A stretch of 64,000 bases of DNA from JAVJSU01 sp040219275 (lineage in GTDB: Bacteria > Chloroflexota > Anaerolineae > Aggregatilineales > Phototrophicaceae), in NCBI GenBank assembly GCA_040219275.1, contig JAVJSU010000038.1:124001-188000 (forward strand), read 5' to 3'. This document shows, piece by piece, positions 17,563-26,565 of this stretch. The notes beneath the pieces were generated by a model that was not told where the DNA came from, made no database searches, and saw nothing but the letters and a program-made list of their open reading frames with translations. The position numbers and the translations under genes were made by a program. Within the stretch, counting starts at the first letter, position 1. Each line of letters opens with the position of its first letter.

Positions 17563-19386
17563 CTAATAAACCCGTTCTTTCGGTGTGAAGCGTTTGTCCT
17601 GCTCCATCAAAGACAGATCAACCTTCTTCTCAAAGTTCATCTCATATGCCGGTGTGCCCTTCGGATACGGTGAGTCACTATGACGGGTGACGAGTGTATG
17701 TACCAGCCATTTTTCGTCATCACGATCCTTGAAGTCTTCACGGCTATGTGCGCCACGGCTTTCTGTACGGCAGAGGGCGCTCTGTGCGGTCACATCTGCC
17801 AGATCAAGCAAACAACCGAGTTCCCACGCTTCCATCAGATCGGTATTAAATTTATAGCCATCATCATCGAAGTGCAGGTCATTATTATAACGATCACGCA
17901 GTTCTTGCAGATCAACCACTGCCTGCGACATATTGGCTTCTTCGCGGAACACGCCCACGTTCGCCATCATTGTTTCCTGCATCGCATTACGCAATTCGTA
18001 GGGGCGTGTCTTGCCCTTGCTCTCACGCAGACGTTTGAATTCATCCATGATTTCGCCAGCAGGATTATCCGGCAACGGCACAAAATCCGCATTCTTGACA
18101 TAATCGGCGATCTTCATGCCACCACGCCGACCAAACACCACCAGATCGACCAGTGAATTCGTGCCGAGGCGGTTCGCACCATGACAACTCACACAGGCAA
18201 CTTCACCCGCCGCGTACAAACCGGGCATCACTGTCCAGTTGGCATCAATCACGACTTCAGCATCAATATTGGTCGGGATACCACCCATTGCATAATGTGC
18301 GGTTGGTTGCACTGGCATCGGCTCGGTCAACGGATCAACACCCACGTAAGTACGGCAGGTATCCAGCGTTTCCGCCAACTTCGCGGCGATATATTCGCTG
18401 TCAATGCGACGGCTCTCGTTGGCTTCCGCCAGATAGCGATTCACCGTTTCAGGGCGAATGTCCAGATGGACGTAATTTTTACCCTTAATGCCGTTTCCAG
18501 CACGAACCTCCAGATAAATCGCACGGCTGACGACATCACGGCTGGCAAGGTCTTTCACGCTCGGCGCATAGCGTTCCATAAAGCGTTCGCCATGACGGTT
18601 AAGCAGAACACCACCCTCACCACGAATACCTTCCGTCAATAACACACCCAGACCGTATAAGCCAGTGGGGTGGAATTGGTAGAATTCCATATCCTGCATC
18701 GGTACACCACGACGCAACGGGATCGCCGCACCGTCTCCGGTCAGGCTATGCGCGTTACTGGTCACCTGCCACACACGTCCCCAACCGCCGGTTGCGAACA
18801 TCGTCGCTTTGGCGTGGAAAACATGAAATTCGCCCGTGCCCAGTTCAATGGCGGTAACACCCACCGCCGCGCCTTGATTGGTAATCATATCGACGACGTG
18901 AAATTCGTCGAAAAAGTTGACGTTATTTTTGATACATTGCTGATAAAGCGTCTGCAAAATCATATGTCCGGTGCGGTCTGCGGAGTGGCAGGCACGGCGC
19001 ACCAATGATTCACCGAAATTTGCCGTATGACCGCCGAAGCGTCGCTGAGAAATACGTCCTTCGGAGGTACGATCAAACGGCAAGCCCATATGCTCTAGCT
19101 CAACAATGGCATCTACCGCGTTTTCCGCCAGCACCATCGCCGCATTTTGATCGGTCAGATAATCACCACCCTTAACCGTATCATAAGCGTGCCAGATCGG
19201 TTTATCTTCATCTAAGTTACCCAGTGCCGCACCAATACCGCCCAGTGCCGCGCCGGTGTGACTGCGTGTCGGATACAGCTTGCTCACGACGGCAACATTT
19301 GCCCCGCGTTGGCTAGCATAAAGTGCCGCCATCAAGCCAGCACCACCCGCCCCCACGATTACCGCATCAAATTGATGTGTTTTCAC
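17563..19386 (-). CDS. sdhA: Succinate dehydrogenase flavoprotein subunit
   Basis: 607-residue catalytic subunit that oxidises succinate to fumarate. The N-terminal FAD fold reads VIVGAGGAGLMAALYAS, followed by SHTGAALGG, whose His carries covalent FAD. Substrate-site motifs include RRFGGHTANFGES, FHPTGLYGLGVLLTEGIRGEGG and the C-terminal ALCRTESRGAHSREDF. Length and motif order match bacterial SdhA (about 580-610). It lies between the fused membrane-anchor gene (34-base gap) and sdhB in a minus-strand operon. Menaquinone or quinone preference cannot be read from this subunit. Confidence 0.97.
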   Translation of the reverse strand: MKTHQFDAVIVGAGGAGLMAALYASQRGANVAVVSKLYPTRSHTGAALGGIGAALGNLDEDKPIWHAYDTVKGGDYLTDQNAAMVLAENAVDAIVELEHMGLPFDRTSEGRISQRRFGGHTANFGESLVRRACHSADRTGHMILQTLYQQCIKNNVNFFDEFHVVDMITNQGAAVGVTAIELGTGEFHVFHAKATMFATGGWGRVWQVTSNAHSLTGDGAAIPLRRGVPMQDMEFYQFHPTGLYGLGVLLTEGIRGEGGVLLNRHGERFMERYAPSVKDLASRDVVSRAIYLEVRAGNGIKGKNYVHLDIRPETVNRYLAEANESRRIDSEYIAAKLAETLDTCRTYVGVDPLTEPMPVQPTAHYAMGGIPTNIDAEVVIDANWTVMPGLYAAGEVACVSCHGANRLGTNSLVDLVVFGRRGGMKIADYVKNADFVPLPDNPAGEIMDEFKRLRESKGKTRPYELRNAMQETMMANVGVFREEANMSQAVVDLQELRDRYNNDLHFDDDGYKFNTDLMEAWELGCLLDLADVTAQSALCRTESRGAHSREDFKDRDDEKWLVHTLVTRHSDSPYPKGTPAYEMNFEKKVDLSLMEQDKRFTPKERVY

Positions 19387-19420
19387 TTCCAGTACTCCTT
19401 AAAATATTTTGCTAACGATA

Positions 19421-20437
19421 CTACTCACCCATAATCCGTGCTTGTGCTTCTACAGCCATTTCGATGGCGGTGCTATCAATTGTGCCGAGCAACGCGCCCG
19501 CACCCACCACCAGCAAAACACAGGCACCGATGATACACACATAAATGGACGCACGCCGTAAAATCGGGTTGCCCATGGTGTAATCGGTCAGCACATAGCG
19601 CAGACCATTAAATCCGTGAATACTTACGAGCGACAGTAACGCGACATCGAACAACTTCCACACGGCGACACCGGCAATCAGATGATTCCAGCGTGCGGCG
19701 ACAAATTCCACCGCTGTGCCGGTTGAATTCACTGCACCACCGGTACCAACAACGGTGCTACCGGCGACGTTGAGATCAAAAACACCTTGCAGGACGTGCA
19801 TCATCGCCAGATGCCCGAATACCAGCGGCACGATCAACAAACCACTGACGCGCATATAAGACCACCAGAAGCGTTCAATTTGGCTTCCCCGTCCCTTACG
19901 GTTGCTATGGGTTGCACTTCCCATAATCGCGCCAGCAATGGCGGAGAAGACCACTGCCGCGATGATTGCCAGCACCATACCAACAGCGAACGGCAATTGG
20001 TCAACAAGGACCTCACCCAACGGCAGGATAAACACGTCATCTTTACTGTAATGGTCAAGTACATGCCCTACCATTAAAGCAAAAACCGGCACCAGCGTGA
20101 TAACGGTCAAACCCAGAACACCAACCGCCGCCCGTGCCTGATGCTTCCACCACTCCGGTTTAAAGTCAAAAACAACGATGCGAAGCCCGTTATAGGCATG
20201 ATAGACCACACAGGCAACCAGACCGAATTCGCCCAGTGTGAATAATGGGGATTGATATGTCAGGATGGCTTTTTCATACAATCCGGGATAGAAAAATGCC
20301 CATGAGGTATCAATAACGTGTAAAATCAAAAACAACAAAACACCTAAGCCAGTAACGCGGTGTAAAACCCAACTCCACTGACCAATTGAACCGCGATAAC
20401 GCAGTGTTTCAGTGAGTGTAAGAACAAGAGAACTCAA
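19421..20437 (-). CDS. sdhC: Fused SdhC-SdhD membrane anchor of succinate dehydrogenase
   Basis: 338-residue membrane protein with six hydrophobic segments in two similar halves. Half one has WSWVLHRVTGLGVLLFLILHV and VYHAYNGLRIVVFDF; half two has WWSYMRVSGLLIVPLVFGHL and SIHGFNGLRYVLTDY. Each half ends with the typical H-x-NGLR segment of SdhC and of SdhD, so the gene looks like a head-to-tail fusion of the two anchors. Several His residues in both halves could bind heme b. The start is TTG at 20437 preceded by AAAGGGA; the ATG upstream at 20530 adds a 31-residue tail without RBS. It is the first gene of the sdh operon. Confidence 0.85.
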   Translation of the reverse strand: MSSLVLTLTETLRYRGSIGQWSWVLHRVTGLGVLLFLILHVIDTSWAFFYPGLYEKAILTYQSPLFTLGEFGLVACVVYHAYNGLRIVVFDFKPEWWKHQARAAVGVLGLTVITLVPVFALMVGHVLDHYSKDDVFILPLGEVLVDQLPFAVGMVLAIIAAVVFSAIAGAIMGSATHSNRKGRGSQIERFWWSYMRVSGLLIVPLVFGHLAMMHVLQGVFDLNVAGSTVVGTGGAVNSTGTAVEFVAARWNHLIAGVAVWKLFDVALLSLVSIHGFNGLRYVLTDYTMGNPILRRASIYVCIIGACVLLVVGAGALLGTIDSTAIEMAVEAQARIMGE

Positions 20438-20668
20438 TGGAAGTCCCTTTCTAAAAAACAGTGTACGAAATAAATACTGTGTTAGGAATGTATAGCCTGA
20501 ATTATAACACCGCACCTCTGCCCATGCCATGAGAATCCGCCCATCTATAAGTCCATTTCCTGCTCGAAAAGCAAATCCGTTTGTGGTAAATAATTAATGG
20601 CAAAGTTATTACGTTGATTGAGAAATCGATAAAAAAAATGAATATCATATAAATTTGTTTCAAATTTG

Positions 20669-20696
20669 TTGCATCTGATGATTTTCGTTGTATGAT
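20669..20696 (+). promoter_or_regulatory. Promoter for receiver-domain protein
   Basis: TTGCAT (20669-20674) and TATGAT (20691-20696) are 16 bases apart. Because the -10 box covers the first possible ATG at 20692, it argues for a later translation start (20719 or 20737). Confidence 0.5.
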
Positions 20697-20736
20697 GTTT
20701 ATAGTAATGTTTTGTAATATGGAAAGTATAATTATC

Positions 20737-21111
20737 ATGGTTATCCCACTCACATTGCTGATTGTTGAAGATGATTTCGGCTTAGCGACAATGTATCAAC
20801 ATATTTTTCAGCTAGAAGGATTCGAGATCAAAGTCGCCTCCACAGTTGAAGACGCTACACGCATTCTTAACGAAAAAACCATCGATGTGTGCTTAACGGA
20901 CATTAATGTGATTGATGGCAATATGTTGGATATGATTAGTCATCATCACAGCTTCCTGAACAATCAGGTAAAATTCATCCTTCACAGCGGTGATGAACGC
21001 TTCCGTGAAACAGCTTTAGAATTAGATATAGCCTTTGCGGGCAAGCCCATCGCTATAGAAGCGCTGATTAGTCTGGTCAAAGGTCTCTCCCATCAAAAAC
21101 GGACTGCCTAA
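20737..21111 (+). CDS. Stand-alone receiver domain protein
   Basis: 124-residue single-domain response regulator. It has the acidic pocket in LLIVEDDFGL, the phospho-acceptor Asp in VCLTDINVIDG, a Ser in FILHSGDE and the conserved Lys in FAGKPIAI, so phosphorylation is expected. There is no output domain; such proteins pass phosphate or regulate partners by contact. No histidine kinase is adjacent. The start is uncertain: ATG 20737 begins right before the first beta strand, and ATG 20719 (six more residues) is possible; ATG 20692 overlaps the promoter. Confidence 0.8.
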   Translation: MVIPLTLLIVEDDFGLATMYQHIFQLEGFEIKVASTVEDATRILNEKTIDVCLTDINVIDGNMLDMISHHHSFLNNQVKFILHSGDERFRETALELDIAFAGKPIAIEALISLVKGLSHQKRTA

Positions 21112-21207
21112 AAAGGGCACTTACACCCTTCCCCACTCGACAACCCGCACATCTCCCGTTAGCATACACTGAGAATGACCACTCAGCGAAAACGGGAAGA
21201 TCAAGCA

Positions 21208-22473
21208 ATGAGCGACGATACAGGCGTACAAGAAAACATTGAAATCGAATTGATTGCGATGGCGCATGGTGGCAGTGCATTAGGTCGCCACGAAAAAAAG
21301 ACGATCTTCATCCCCTATACCATTCCCGGCGAAATTGTAGAAGCTAAAATCACACAGGATAAAGGACGAATCGCCTTTGCAGAGGGTGTTAAGCTCATCG
21401 GTGCATCGGAAGATCGGGTCTATCCACGTTGTCCACATTTTGGACCGCGCAAATGTGGGCGCTGTCAGTGGCAACATATTGACTACGCCGCCCAACTCCT
21501 GCTCAAACAGGATGTACTCGCAGATCAACTTTCCCGCATCGGCAAATTCGACGACGATACCATCGAAGCGGCTTTACGCGCGACCATCCCCGCGCCGGAA
21601 CAATGGGGCTACAACTATCACATTACCTTAACCGCCACGCCGGACGGACAACTCGGCTTTCCGCGCTCCATCGAAGACGGTTTACTGATTATTGACGAAT
21701 GCCATATTATTCGCCCTGAATTGTTGAATTTGCTGGATACCCTTGATCTCGATTTCGACGGAATGCAACGCCTCACGCTACAAATGGGAACCGATGGCGC
21801 ACACATGATCGTTGTTTATATTGATGATGAGGACAACACACCCCAGCTTCATGCCGATTTGCCCACCAGCGTAAACGTCATTTTGCCGGATAACGAACCC
21901 ATCAACCTCATCGGAGATAGCCACGTTAACTATAAAATCGGCGCACACACTTTCAAAGTGACCGCCGGAGCAGAATTTCGCGCCAATATTCCCCAATTAG
22001 AAACCTTAGCCAACGCCGTCGTTGAAGCCCTCGCGCTCACCGGAAAAGAAGCCGTGCTCGATCTTTACGGTGGGGTGGGCTTTTTTAGCGCCTTTATCGC
22101 AGACCAGACCAGCCTCGTCACAGTCGTAGAAAGTTATCCTCCCGCCGCCACCAATGCTGAGGAAAACTTGAGCGCCCACGACCATATCGGGGTCATCGAA
22201 GGCACGGTAGAAGATGTCCTCGACGATCTTGACGACGTTTATGACATCGCAATCATTGATCCACCGTCCGGCGGTTTAGGACTCGAAGCACTGGACGCAA
22301 TCGCCGATGCACGCATCCCGCGCCTTGTGTATGTCAGCGGTGACCCGGCAACCCTCGCCCGTGATGGTGAACGGTTGGGCAAGCAGGGCTATCGGCTAAA
22401 AAGTGTACAACCCATTGATCTTAACCCGCAGACATATTATGTAGATTCAATAGCAGTTTTCGTGCATAATTAA
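21208..22473 (+). CDS. RlmD/TrmA-family RNA methyltransferase lacking catalytic Cys
   Basis: 421-residue member of the TrmA/RumA uracil-C5 methyltransferase family. The N-terminal TRAM-like part starts IEIELIAMAHGGSALGR; an iron-sulfur site reads CPHFGPRKCGRCQWQ with a fourth Cys in DECHII. The SAM fold is clear (AVLDLYGGVGFFSAFIAD, IAIIDPPSGGLG). At the motif that normally carries the nucleophilic Cys (YVSC-DP), the sequence has Gly378, encoded by GGT at 22339-22341, and the C-terminal catalytic Glu region reads YYVDSIAVF with Asp. The protein therefore looks divergent or inactive for canonical m5U chemistry. Start 21208 follows GGGAAG; an upstream ATG at 21175 is possible. Confidence 0.82.
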   Translation: MSDDTGVQENIEIELIAMAHGGSALGRHEKKTIFIPYTIPGEIVEAKITQDKGRIAFAEGVKLIGASEDRVYPRCPHFGPRKCGRCQWQHIDYAAQLLLKQDVLADQLSRIGKFDDDTIEAALRATIPAPEQWGYNYHITLTATPDGQLGFPRSIEDGLLIIDECHIIRPELLNLLDTLDLDFDGMQRLTLQMGTDGAHMIVVYIDDEDNTPQLHADLPTSVNVILPDNEPINLIGDSHVNYKIGAHTFKVTAGAEFRANIPQLETLANAVVEALALTGKEAVLDLYGGVGFFSAFIADQTSLVTVVESYPPAATNAEENLSAHDHIGVIEGTVEDVLDDLDDVYDIAIIDPPSGGLGLEALDAIADARIPRLVYVSGDPATLARDGERLGKQGYRLKSVQPIDLNPQTYYVDSIAVFVHN

Positions 22474-22483
22474 CAAATCCTGA

Positions 22484-22504
22484 AAGTGGTTTACGTAACC
22501 ACTT
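22484..22504. promoter_or_regulatory. Dyad overlapping the csp -35 box
   Basis: AAGTGGTT (22484-22491) and AACCACTT (22497-22504) form an 8-bp hairpin or dyad whose right end enters the TTGACA box of the cold-shock promoter. It could be an operator or the 3' end structure of the preceding methyltransferase mRNA. Confidence 0.5.
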
Positions 22505-22532
22505 GACAGCGTTCTTTGTTATCCCCTAAACT
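22503..22532 (+). promoter_or_regulatory. Promoter for cold-shock gene
   Basis: Perfect TTGACA (22503-22508) and TAAACT (22527-22532) with an 18-base spacer, about 40 bases before the csp ATG. Confidence 0.6.
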
Positions 22533-22571
22533 TTGGTCGTTTGCACCATATAAGCATGTTTAGGAGCACCC

Positions 22572-22793
22572 ATGGCAGAACGTCAGCAAGGCACAGTGAA
22601 GTGGTTCAGTGGCGAAAAAGGATACGGGTTTATCACCAAAGAAGACGGTGGCGATGTCTTCGTCCACTACAGCGCGATAGAATCCGACGGGTATCGTACC
22701 CTGCAAGAAGGTGATCGCGTTGAATTTGAAGTCACCGACGGGCAAAAAGGTCCGCAAGCAGGAAGCGTCGTCCCACTCAAAAGTGAACTTTAA
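22572..22793 (+). CDS. cspA: Cold-shock domain protein
   Basis: 73-residue single cold-shock domain. RNP1 is KGYGFI and RNP2 is VFVHYSAI, both inside the usual five-stranded OB fold (GTVKWFSGEKGYGFITKEDG). Such proteins bind single-stranded RNA and DNA and unwind mRNA, often induced by cold. A ribosome site (TTTAGGAGC) is about 7 bases before ATG. It has its own promoter and is followed by an intrinsic terminator. Identification is secure; induction conditions are not readable. Confidence 0.95.
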   Translation: MAERQQGTVKWFSGEKGYGFITKEDGGDVFVHYSAIESDGYRTLQEGDRVEFEVTDGQKGPQAGSVVPLKSEL

Positions 22794-22877
22794 GCAAACA
22801 ATCACATCTAGCGGGTTAAAGCTAAACAAGGCTTAACGCAACCCGCAATTGAAACATCTCATACCATTGCTAGAATG

Positions 22878-22909
22878 ACGAGCTTGACTATCAACCAGGC
22901 TCGTTTTTT
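22878..22909 (+). terminator. Terminator after cold-shock gene
   Basis: ACGAGC (22878-22883) pairs with GCTCGT (22899-22904) followed by TTTTTT, about 85 bases after the csp stop. Confidence 0.75.
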
Positions 22910-22979
22910 ATTTGGTGGATTGCATACCGTCAGGCATACCCTCAGAATAATCTAGCACAATCCAGAAAGAAGACATTAC

Positions 22980-23789
22980 ATGACATTAAATCTACAAGAG
23001 ACGCTCGACGAAGCCCGCCACATCGCCTATAGCGCAGGGGGTATTCTACGCGCTTACTATGAGGGGTCGGTCAGTTTGACGACTAAAAGCAGTTCCGTAG
23101 ATATTGTGACCGAAGCGGATAAAGACGCAGAAATTTACATCACCGGACGCTTACTAAACGCCTTCCCTGAAATGCACATCGTCGGTGAAGAAGGCGGCGG
23201 TTCTGGCGCAGACATCGCCACCGCAGAGTATCGCTGGTATGTTGATCCGGTGGACGGCACAACCAACTTCGCTAACAAATTGCCCGTGTTCGCCATCAGC
23301 CTTGCCCTGACTGATGCCAAAATGAACCCGCTCGTGGGTGTAGTCTATAACCCCATCACCAATGAGATGTTTACGGCTTATAAAGGCGGCGGCGCGATGC
23401 TCAATGGACGCACCCTCACCGTCTCCGACGCGACGACCTTAAATCAATGCGTGTTAGCAAGTGGCTTCCCCTATGATAAAGCCACCAACCCGAACAATAA
23501 TCTGGATCATTGGGGCGCGTTTCTGGTACGCACACGCGGAATGCGACGCTGGGGCGCGGCGGCACTCGATCTGTGTTATGTGGCGGCGGGACGTTTTGAT
23601 GGCTATTGGGAAGGCTATCTTAATCCGTGGGATTTGCTGGGTGGTGTTCTGCTAATTCAGGAAGCGGGCGGAATAGTCAGCGATTACACAGGCGAAACCG
23701 ACCCGGAGACGATCTATTCCCGCGGCTACATCGTCGCCGCCAACCCGACCATCCACCCATTGATGCTGGATGTGCTGAACAAACGCTAA
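22980..23789 (+). CDS. Inositol monophosphatase family phosphatase
   Basis: 269-residue Mg-dependent sugar-phosphate phosphatase. Family motifs are DIVTEADKDAE, VGEEGGG (metal Glu), WYVDPVDGTTNFAN with the two metal Asp, and the C-terminal WDLLGGVLLIQEAGG. Members remove phosphate from inositol-1-phosphate, fructose-1,6-bisphosphate or similar molecules; this sequence does not fix the substrate, so SuhB-like activity is only the default reading. The ATG at 22980 follows a weak AAAGAAG site. The gene stands alone. Confidence 0.9.
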   Translation: MTLNLQETLDEARHIAYSAGGILRAYYEGSVSLTTKSSSVDIVTEADKDAEIYITGRLLNAFPEMHIVGEEGGGSGADIATAEYRWYVDPVDGTTNFANKLPVFAISLALTDAKMNPLVGVVYNPITNEMFTAYKGGGAMLNGRTLTVSDATTLNQCVLASGFPYDKATNPNNNLDHWGAFLVRTRGMRRWGAAALDLCYVAAGRFDGYWEGYLNPWDLLGGVLLIQEAGGIVSDYTGETDPETIYSRGYIVAANPTIHPLMLDVLNKR

Positions 23790-23921
23790 ATTCGAATACC
23801 TGCGGGACTCACGCTAACGGATGAGGACATTGCCCCATCCCTAGGGTGAAAAGATTTTTATTGAATGCTCAAGATGTATGCTTCGGGGGCGTTTTTTCTG
23901 ACAAACTGACTAGTTGACCCG

Positions 23922-24611
23922 CTATCCAGCGCGGTACAAAATCAAGGTCGTGCCAATCGTGATGATGTCCCCGTCACGGAGGGCGCGTCCTTGCTCGGTG
24001 ATGAGCGTATTATTGACGCGGGTGCCGTTGGAACTGCCCATATCATGCACCATCCACGTATCATCATTGCGTACCAATTTGGCATGTGGGCGCGAAACAG
24101 ACGCATCCTGTAAGCCAATTTCCCACGTTGCATTACTGGTCGCCCGCCCGATACTAACTTCTTCGATAATCAGCGGGATGACCTGACCTTCTTGCTGACC
24201 GGACGTAATAATCAACTTGCCTTTGCCCGTGTGGATGCTCTTGGTAATGAGCGTGCCGGATTCCTGTGCGCGTTGACGGTCTTCATCACTCACTGCGGCG
24301 GAAAAACTGAGCAGTGGCACAAACAGCCGGATTTGATCGCCGGAGAATAGCGGGAACGGCTCATCAATTTTCTCGTCATTGATGAACGTACCGTTGGCGC
24401 TCCCCAAATCAGTAATCATAAAAATCCCGTCACGATAATTAATCACCGCGTGCTGACGGGAGACATGATGCTCTGGAATGCAGATGTCATTGCTGGAAGA
24501 CCTGCCAATCGTCGCAGTAGCCCCTTCCGCGAGGATGTGCTCCTGAATCACACCGCTGGTCGGGTCAGCCCATGTGACCTTAGCTAACAGCAAATCGCCA
24601 TCATCGGACAT
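23922..24611 (-). CDS. Double FHA-domain protein
   Basis: 229-residue protein composed of two forkhead-associated domains, at about residues 34-105 and 152-225. Each shows the phosphothreonine-binding pattern: GRSSSNDICIPEHHVSRQHA...GSANGTFIN and GRATSNATWEIGLQDASVSRPHA...GSSNGTRVN. FHA proteins dock onto phosphothreonine peptides, commonly made by Hanks kinases such as the one at 2667. No catalytic domain is present, so it should act as an adaptor. ATG at 24611 lies 7 bases after AGGAAG; a TTG one codon earlier is not preferred. Confidence 0.9.
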   Translation of the reverse strand: MSDDGDLLLAKVTWADPTSGVIQEHILAEGATATIGRSSSNDICIPEHHVSRQHAVINYRDGIFMITDLGSANGTFINDEKIDEPFPLFSGDQIRLFVPLLSFSAAVSDEDRQRAQESGTLITKSIHTGKGKLIITSGQQEGQVIPLIIEEVSIGRATSNATWEIGLQDASVSRPHAKLVRNDDTWMVHDMGSSNGTRVNNTLITEQGRALRDGDIITIGTTLILYRAG

Positions 24612-24740
24612 CAAACAACTTCCTTTAACCTTATGTTACGAGTGCTCAAACAATTATACACGAATCAAAAAATACGGGTAACTCGCCCCGTAAAAAATGT
24701 GTAAACAATTGGGCGATCAATCAAATCGGTAATGACTGCG

Positions 24741-25670
24741 TTACTTCCGGCTCAGTGAGGGCATACTACCACTGCTCTGGCGGAGTTCCTGTCGTTCCGT
24801 GTCGCCCATATCCGCGTGCCATTCATCCGGCAGAGCATCCACCTGACGGGTGACGATCCCACCGCCTAAATCACGGGCAATCCGCTCCAGAATACGCGGG
24901 CGTATCCATGTGACGGAATCCACCTGCACAGCACGCGCCCCGGCATCCAGAAAATCACGCGCATCCTGCGGGGAGTGAATCCCGCCGGAGCCGATAATCG
25001 GAATCTCAATCCGGCGCACCAATTGGCTAATCACATGCAACACCATCGGCTTAACAATCGGCGCATACACCCTGCCACGCACCAAACGTCCAGTACGTTT
25101 ATCACGCGCAACCCCACGCGGCGGCGCAGATACCACCAGCGCACCCGCACCCGCATCCTGACACGGTTGGGCGATTTCATACGCGTCCTGTAACGGTAAG
25201 CGCACCATAATCGGCTTATCGGTACGGGCAACCGCCGCTTTGACGAATTCTTCCGCTTCTTCACGGGTGATGTCATCCGCCAATCCGAGTTCAATCGCCT
25301 GCACACTCTCGATTTCATCCAATCGACTGGCACACTTCCGCACCTGATCGGGCGTGGTAGCGACAATATGCACGATGACCGGCACAGGGAGCAATGTCCA
25401 CAACGGCACGTAACGCCGCAGAACTTTGTTCAAGCCGGGGTTCGGCAAGCCAGTATGGATCAACACGCCCGCATCCAACGGCACAACGCGTGACGAACGG
25501 GTCGGACTCCACCCGTCATACGTAATCGGATTGGTCACAATCGCGCCGAGTTTTTCGATATTGACCATATCACGGTACACATCGCCATAGCCAAATGTTC
25601 CGGCGGCGGTCATCACAGGCGAGTCTAAAATCAAACTATTTTTTCCGGGACGGGTGACTTCAAATGTCAT
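24741..25670 (-). CDS. Dihydroorotate dehydrogenase-like flavoprotein without SCPN motif
   Basis: 309-residue TIM-barrel flavoprotein of the PyrD type. The FMN part is recognisable: SPVMTAAGTFGYG near the N-terminus, VSAPPRG, PIIGSGGIHSPQDARDFLDAGARAVQVDS. However, the segment that normally reads N-x-SCPN with the catalytic Cys is AIELGLADDI, so the usual proton-abstracting Cys is absent. That makes classical dihydroorotate oxidation unlikely. The next gene upstream on the same strand is a PyrK-like [2Fe-2S] protein, so the pair could still form a flavin/iron-sulfur dehydrogenase with another substrate. ATG at 25670 follows GGGTG by 7 bases. Confidence 0.78.
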   Translation of the reverse strand: MTFEVTRPGKNSLILDSPVMTAAGTFGYGDVYRDMVNIEKLGAIVTNPITYDGWSPTRSSRVVPLDAGVLIHTGLPNPGLNKVLRRYVPLWTLLPVPVIVHIVATTPDQVRKCASRLDEIESVQAIELGLADDITREEAEEFVKAAVARTDKPIMVRLPLQDAYEIAQPCQDAGAGALVVSAPPRGVARDKRTGRLVRGRVYAPIVKPMVLHVISQLVRRIEIPIIGSGGIHSPQDARDFLDAGARAVQVDSVTWIRPRILERIARDLGGGIVTRQVDALPDEWHADMGDTERQELRQSSGSMPSLSRK

Positions 25671-25800
25671 CTTTAACACCCTAAATTCTGCTCACAACGG
25701 ACGATCTGTAAAAGGCGCTTCCAGCGCAAAGATTTTCTCTAACACATTCTCTCTGCGTCATGCTTTTCTCTGTTTTTTACGATCTACTAATCAATCACGT

Positions 25801-26565
25801 TCACCGTCGGGAATTCCCCGGCAATACGATTTGCGTCAGGTCAAACGCGGGTCCATCGGTACAACTCACGACGATCCCCTCGCGTGTCGATAACAAACAT
25901 GCCTGACACGCGCCCGTTCCACACGGCAAAATCGGACGGAACACGCCGAACATATATTGTTTGGGGATTTCCGCCCGCAATTCACGAAAACGGCGCAGAA
26001 GTTGCCCGAATTGACGCGCTTCATCCACATCCCCCACCGCAACAAACACCTGATCCGCCCAGCCAACTGTCATCACCTGATTGTCCCATGTCATCGGGTC
26101 AGGATCATCCATGCCATGCACGATTTCAATCTCTGCCGGAAGATGCGCGGTGTTGTAATCTCGCGCACTACCCAACAACACCATCGTCACCTGAATCTTA
26201 TTGCCCAGTAACCATGGAATAGTCATCAATAACGGTGTTGGCGGTGCATCATAAGCGACCAGCAACACATTCCGCAGAGTGCGCCGGAAGCGATACGGTT
26301 GCCCCACTAATCCAAGCACATTAATCAATTGCCCGATGTGATAATTTTCCGACATCGGACGCTCGATGATGATTTGCCCCGCGCGGACGTTCACTGCCCA
26401 CCAGCGTTCCCGCAAATACGGGTCCCAGCGATCGCCCGGCAAACGCGCCAGCAAAGACTGTCCCGGCTTAATGCGCGTTAAAGAGTCATCCACCGCCAAT
26501 TGAATATGCTGAATATCAGTGTTGATTTCTTCGATTCGTTCGATACTTGCTTCAGTTTCTTTCAT
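25801..26565 (-). CDS. PyrK-like iron-sulfur electron-transfer protein
   Basis: 254-residue protein of the PyrK/ferredoxin-NADP reductase class. The C-terminus carries a full [2Fe-2S] set, CGTGACQACLL followed by a final Cys in VSCTDGPAFD, as in PyrK. The N-terminal beta-barrel has GQSLLARLPG and RERWWAVNV. The central NAD-binding region lacks a clear glycine-rich GxGNG motif (reads LLVAYDAPPTPLL), so NAD use is doubtful. With the PyrD-like gene downstream (about 130-base gap), it suggests a two-subunit flavin/iron-sulfur enzyme. ATG at 26565 chosen; no strong ribosome site is visible. Confidence 0.78.
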   Translation of the reverse strand: MKETEASIERIEEINTDIQHIQLAVDDSLTRIKPGQSLLARLPGDRWDPYLRERWWAVNVRAGQIIIERPMSENYHIGQLINVLGLVGQPYRFRRTLRNVLLVAYDAPPTPLLMTIPWLLGNKIQVTMVLLGSARDYNTAHLPAEIEIVHGMDDPDPMTWDNQVMTVGWADQVFVAVGDVDEARQFGQLLRRFRELRAEIPKQYMFGVFRPILPCGTGACQACLLSTREGIVVSCTDGPAFDLTQIVLPGNSRR

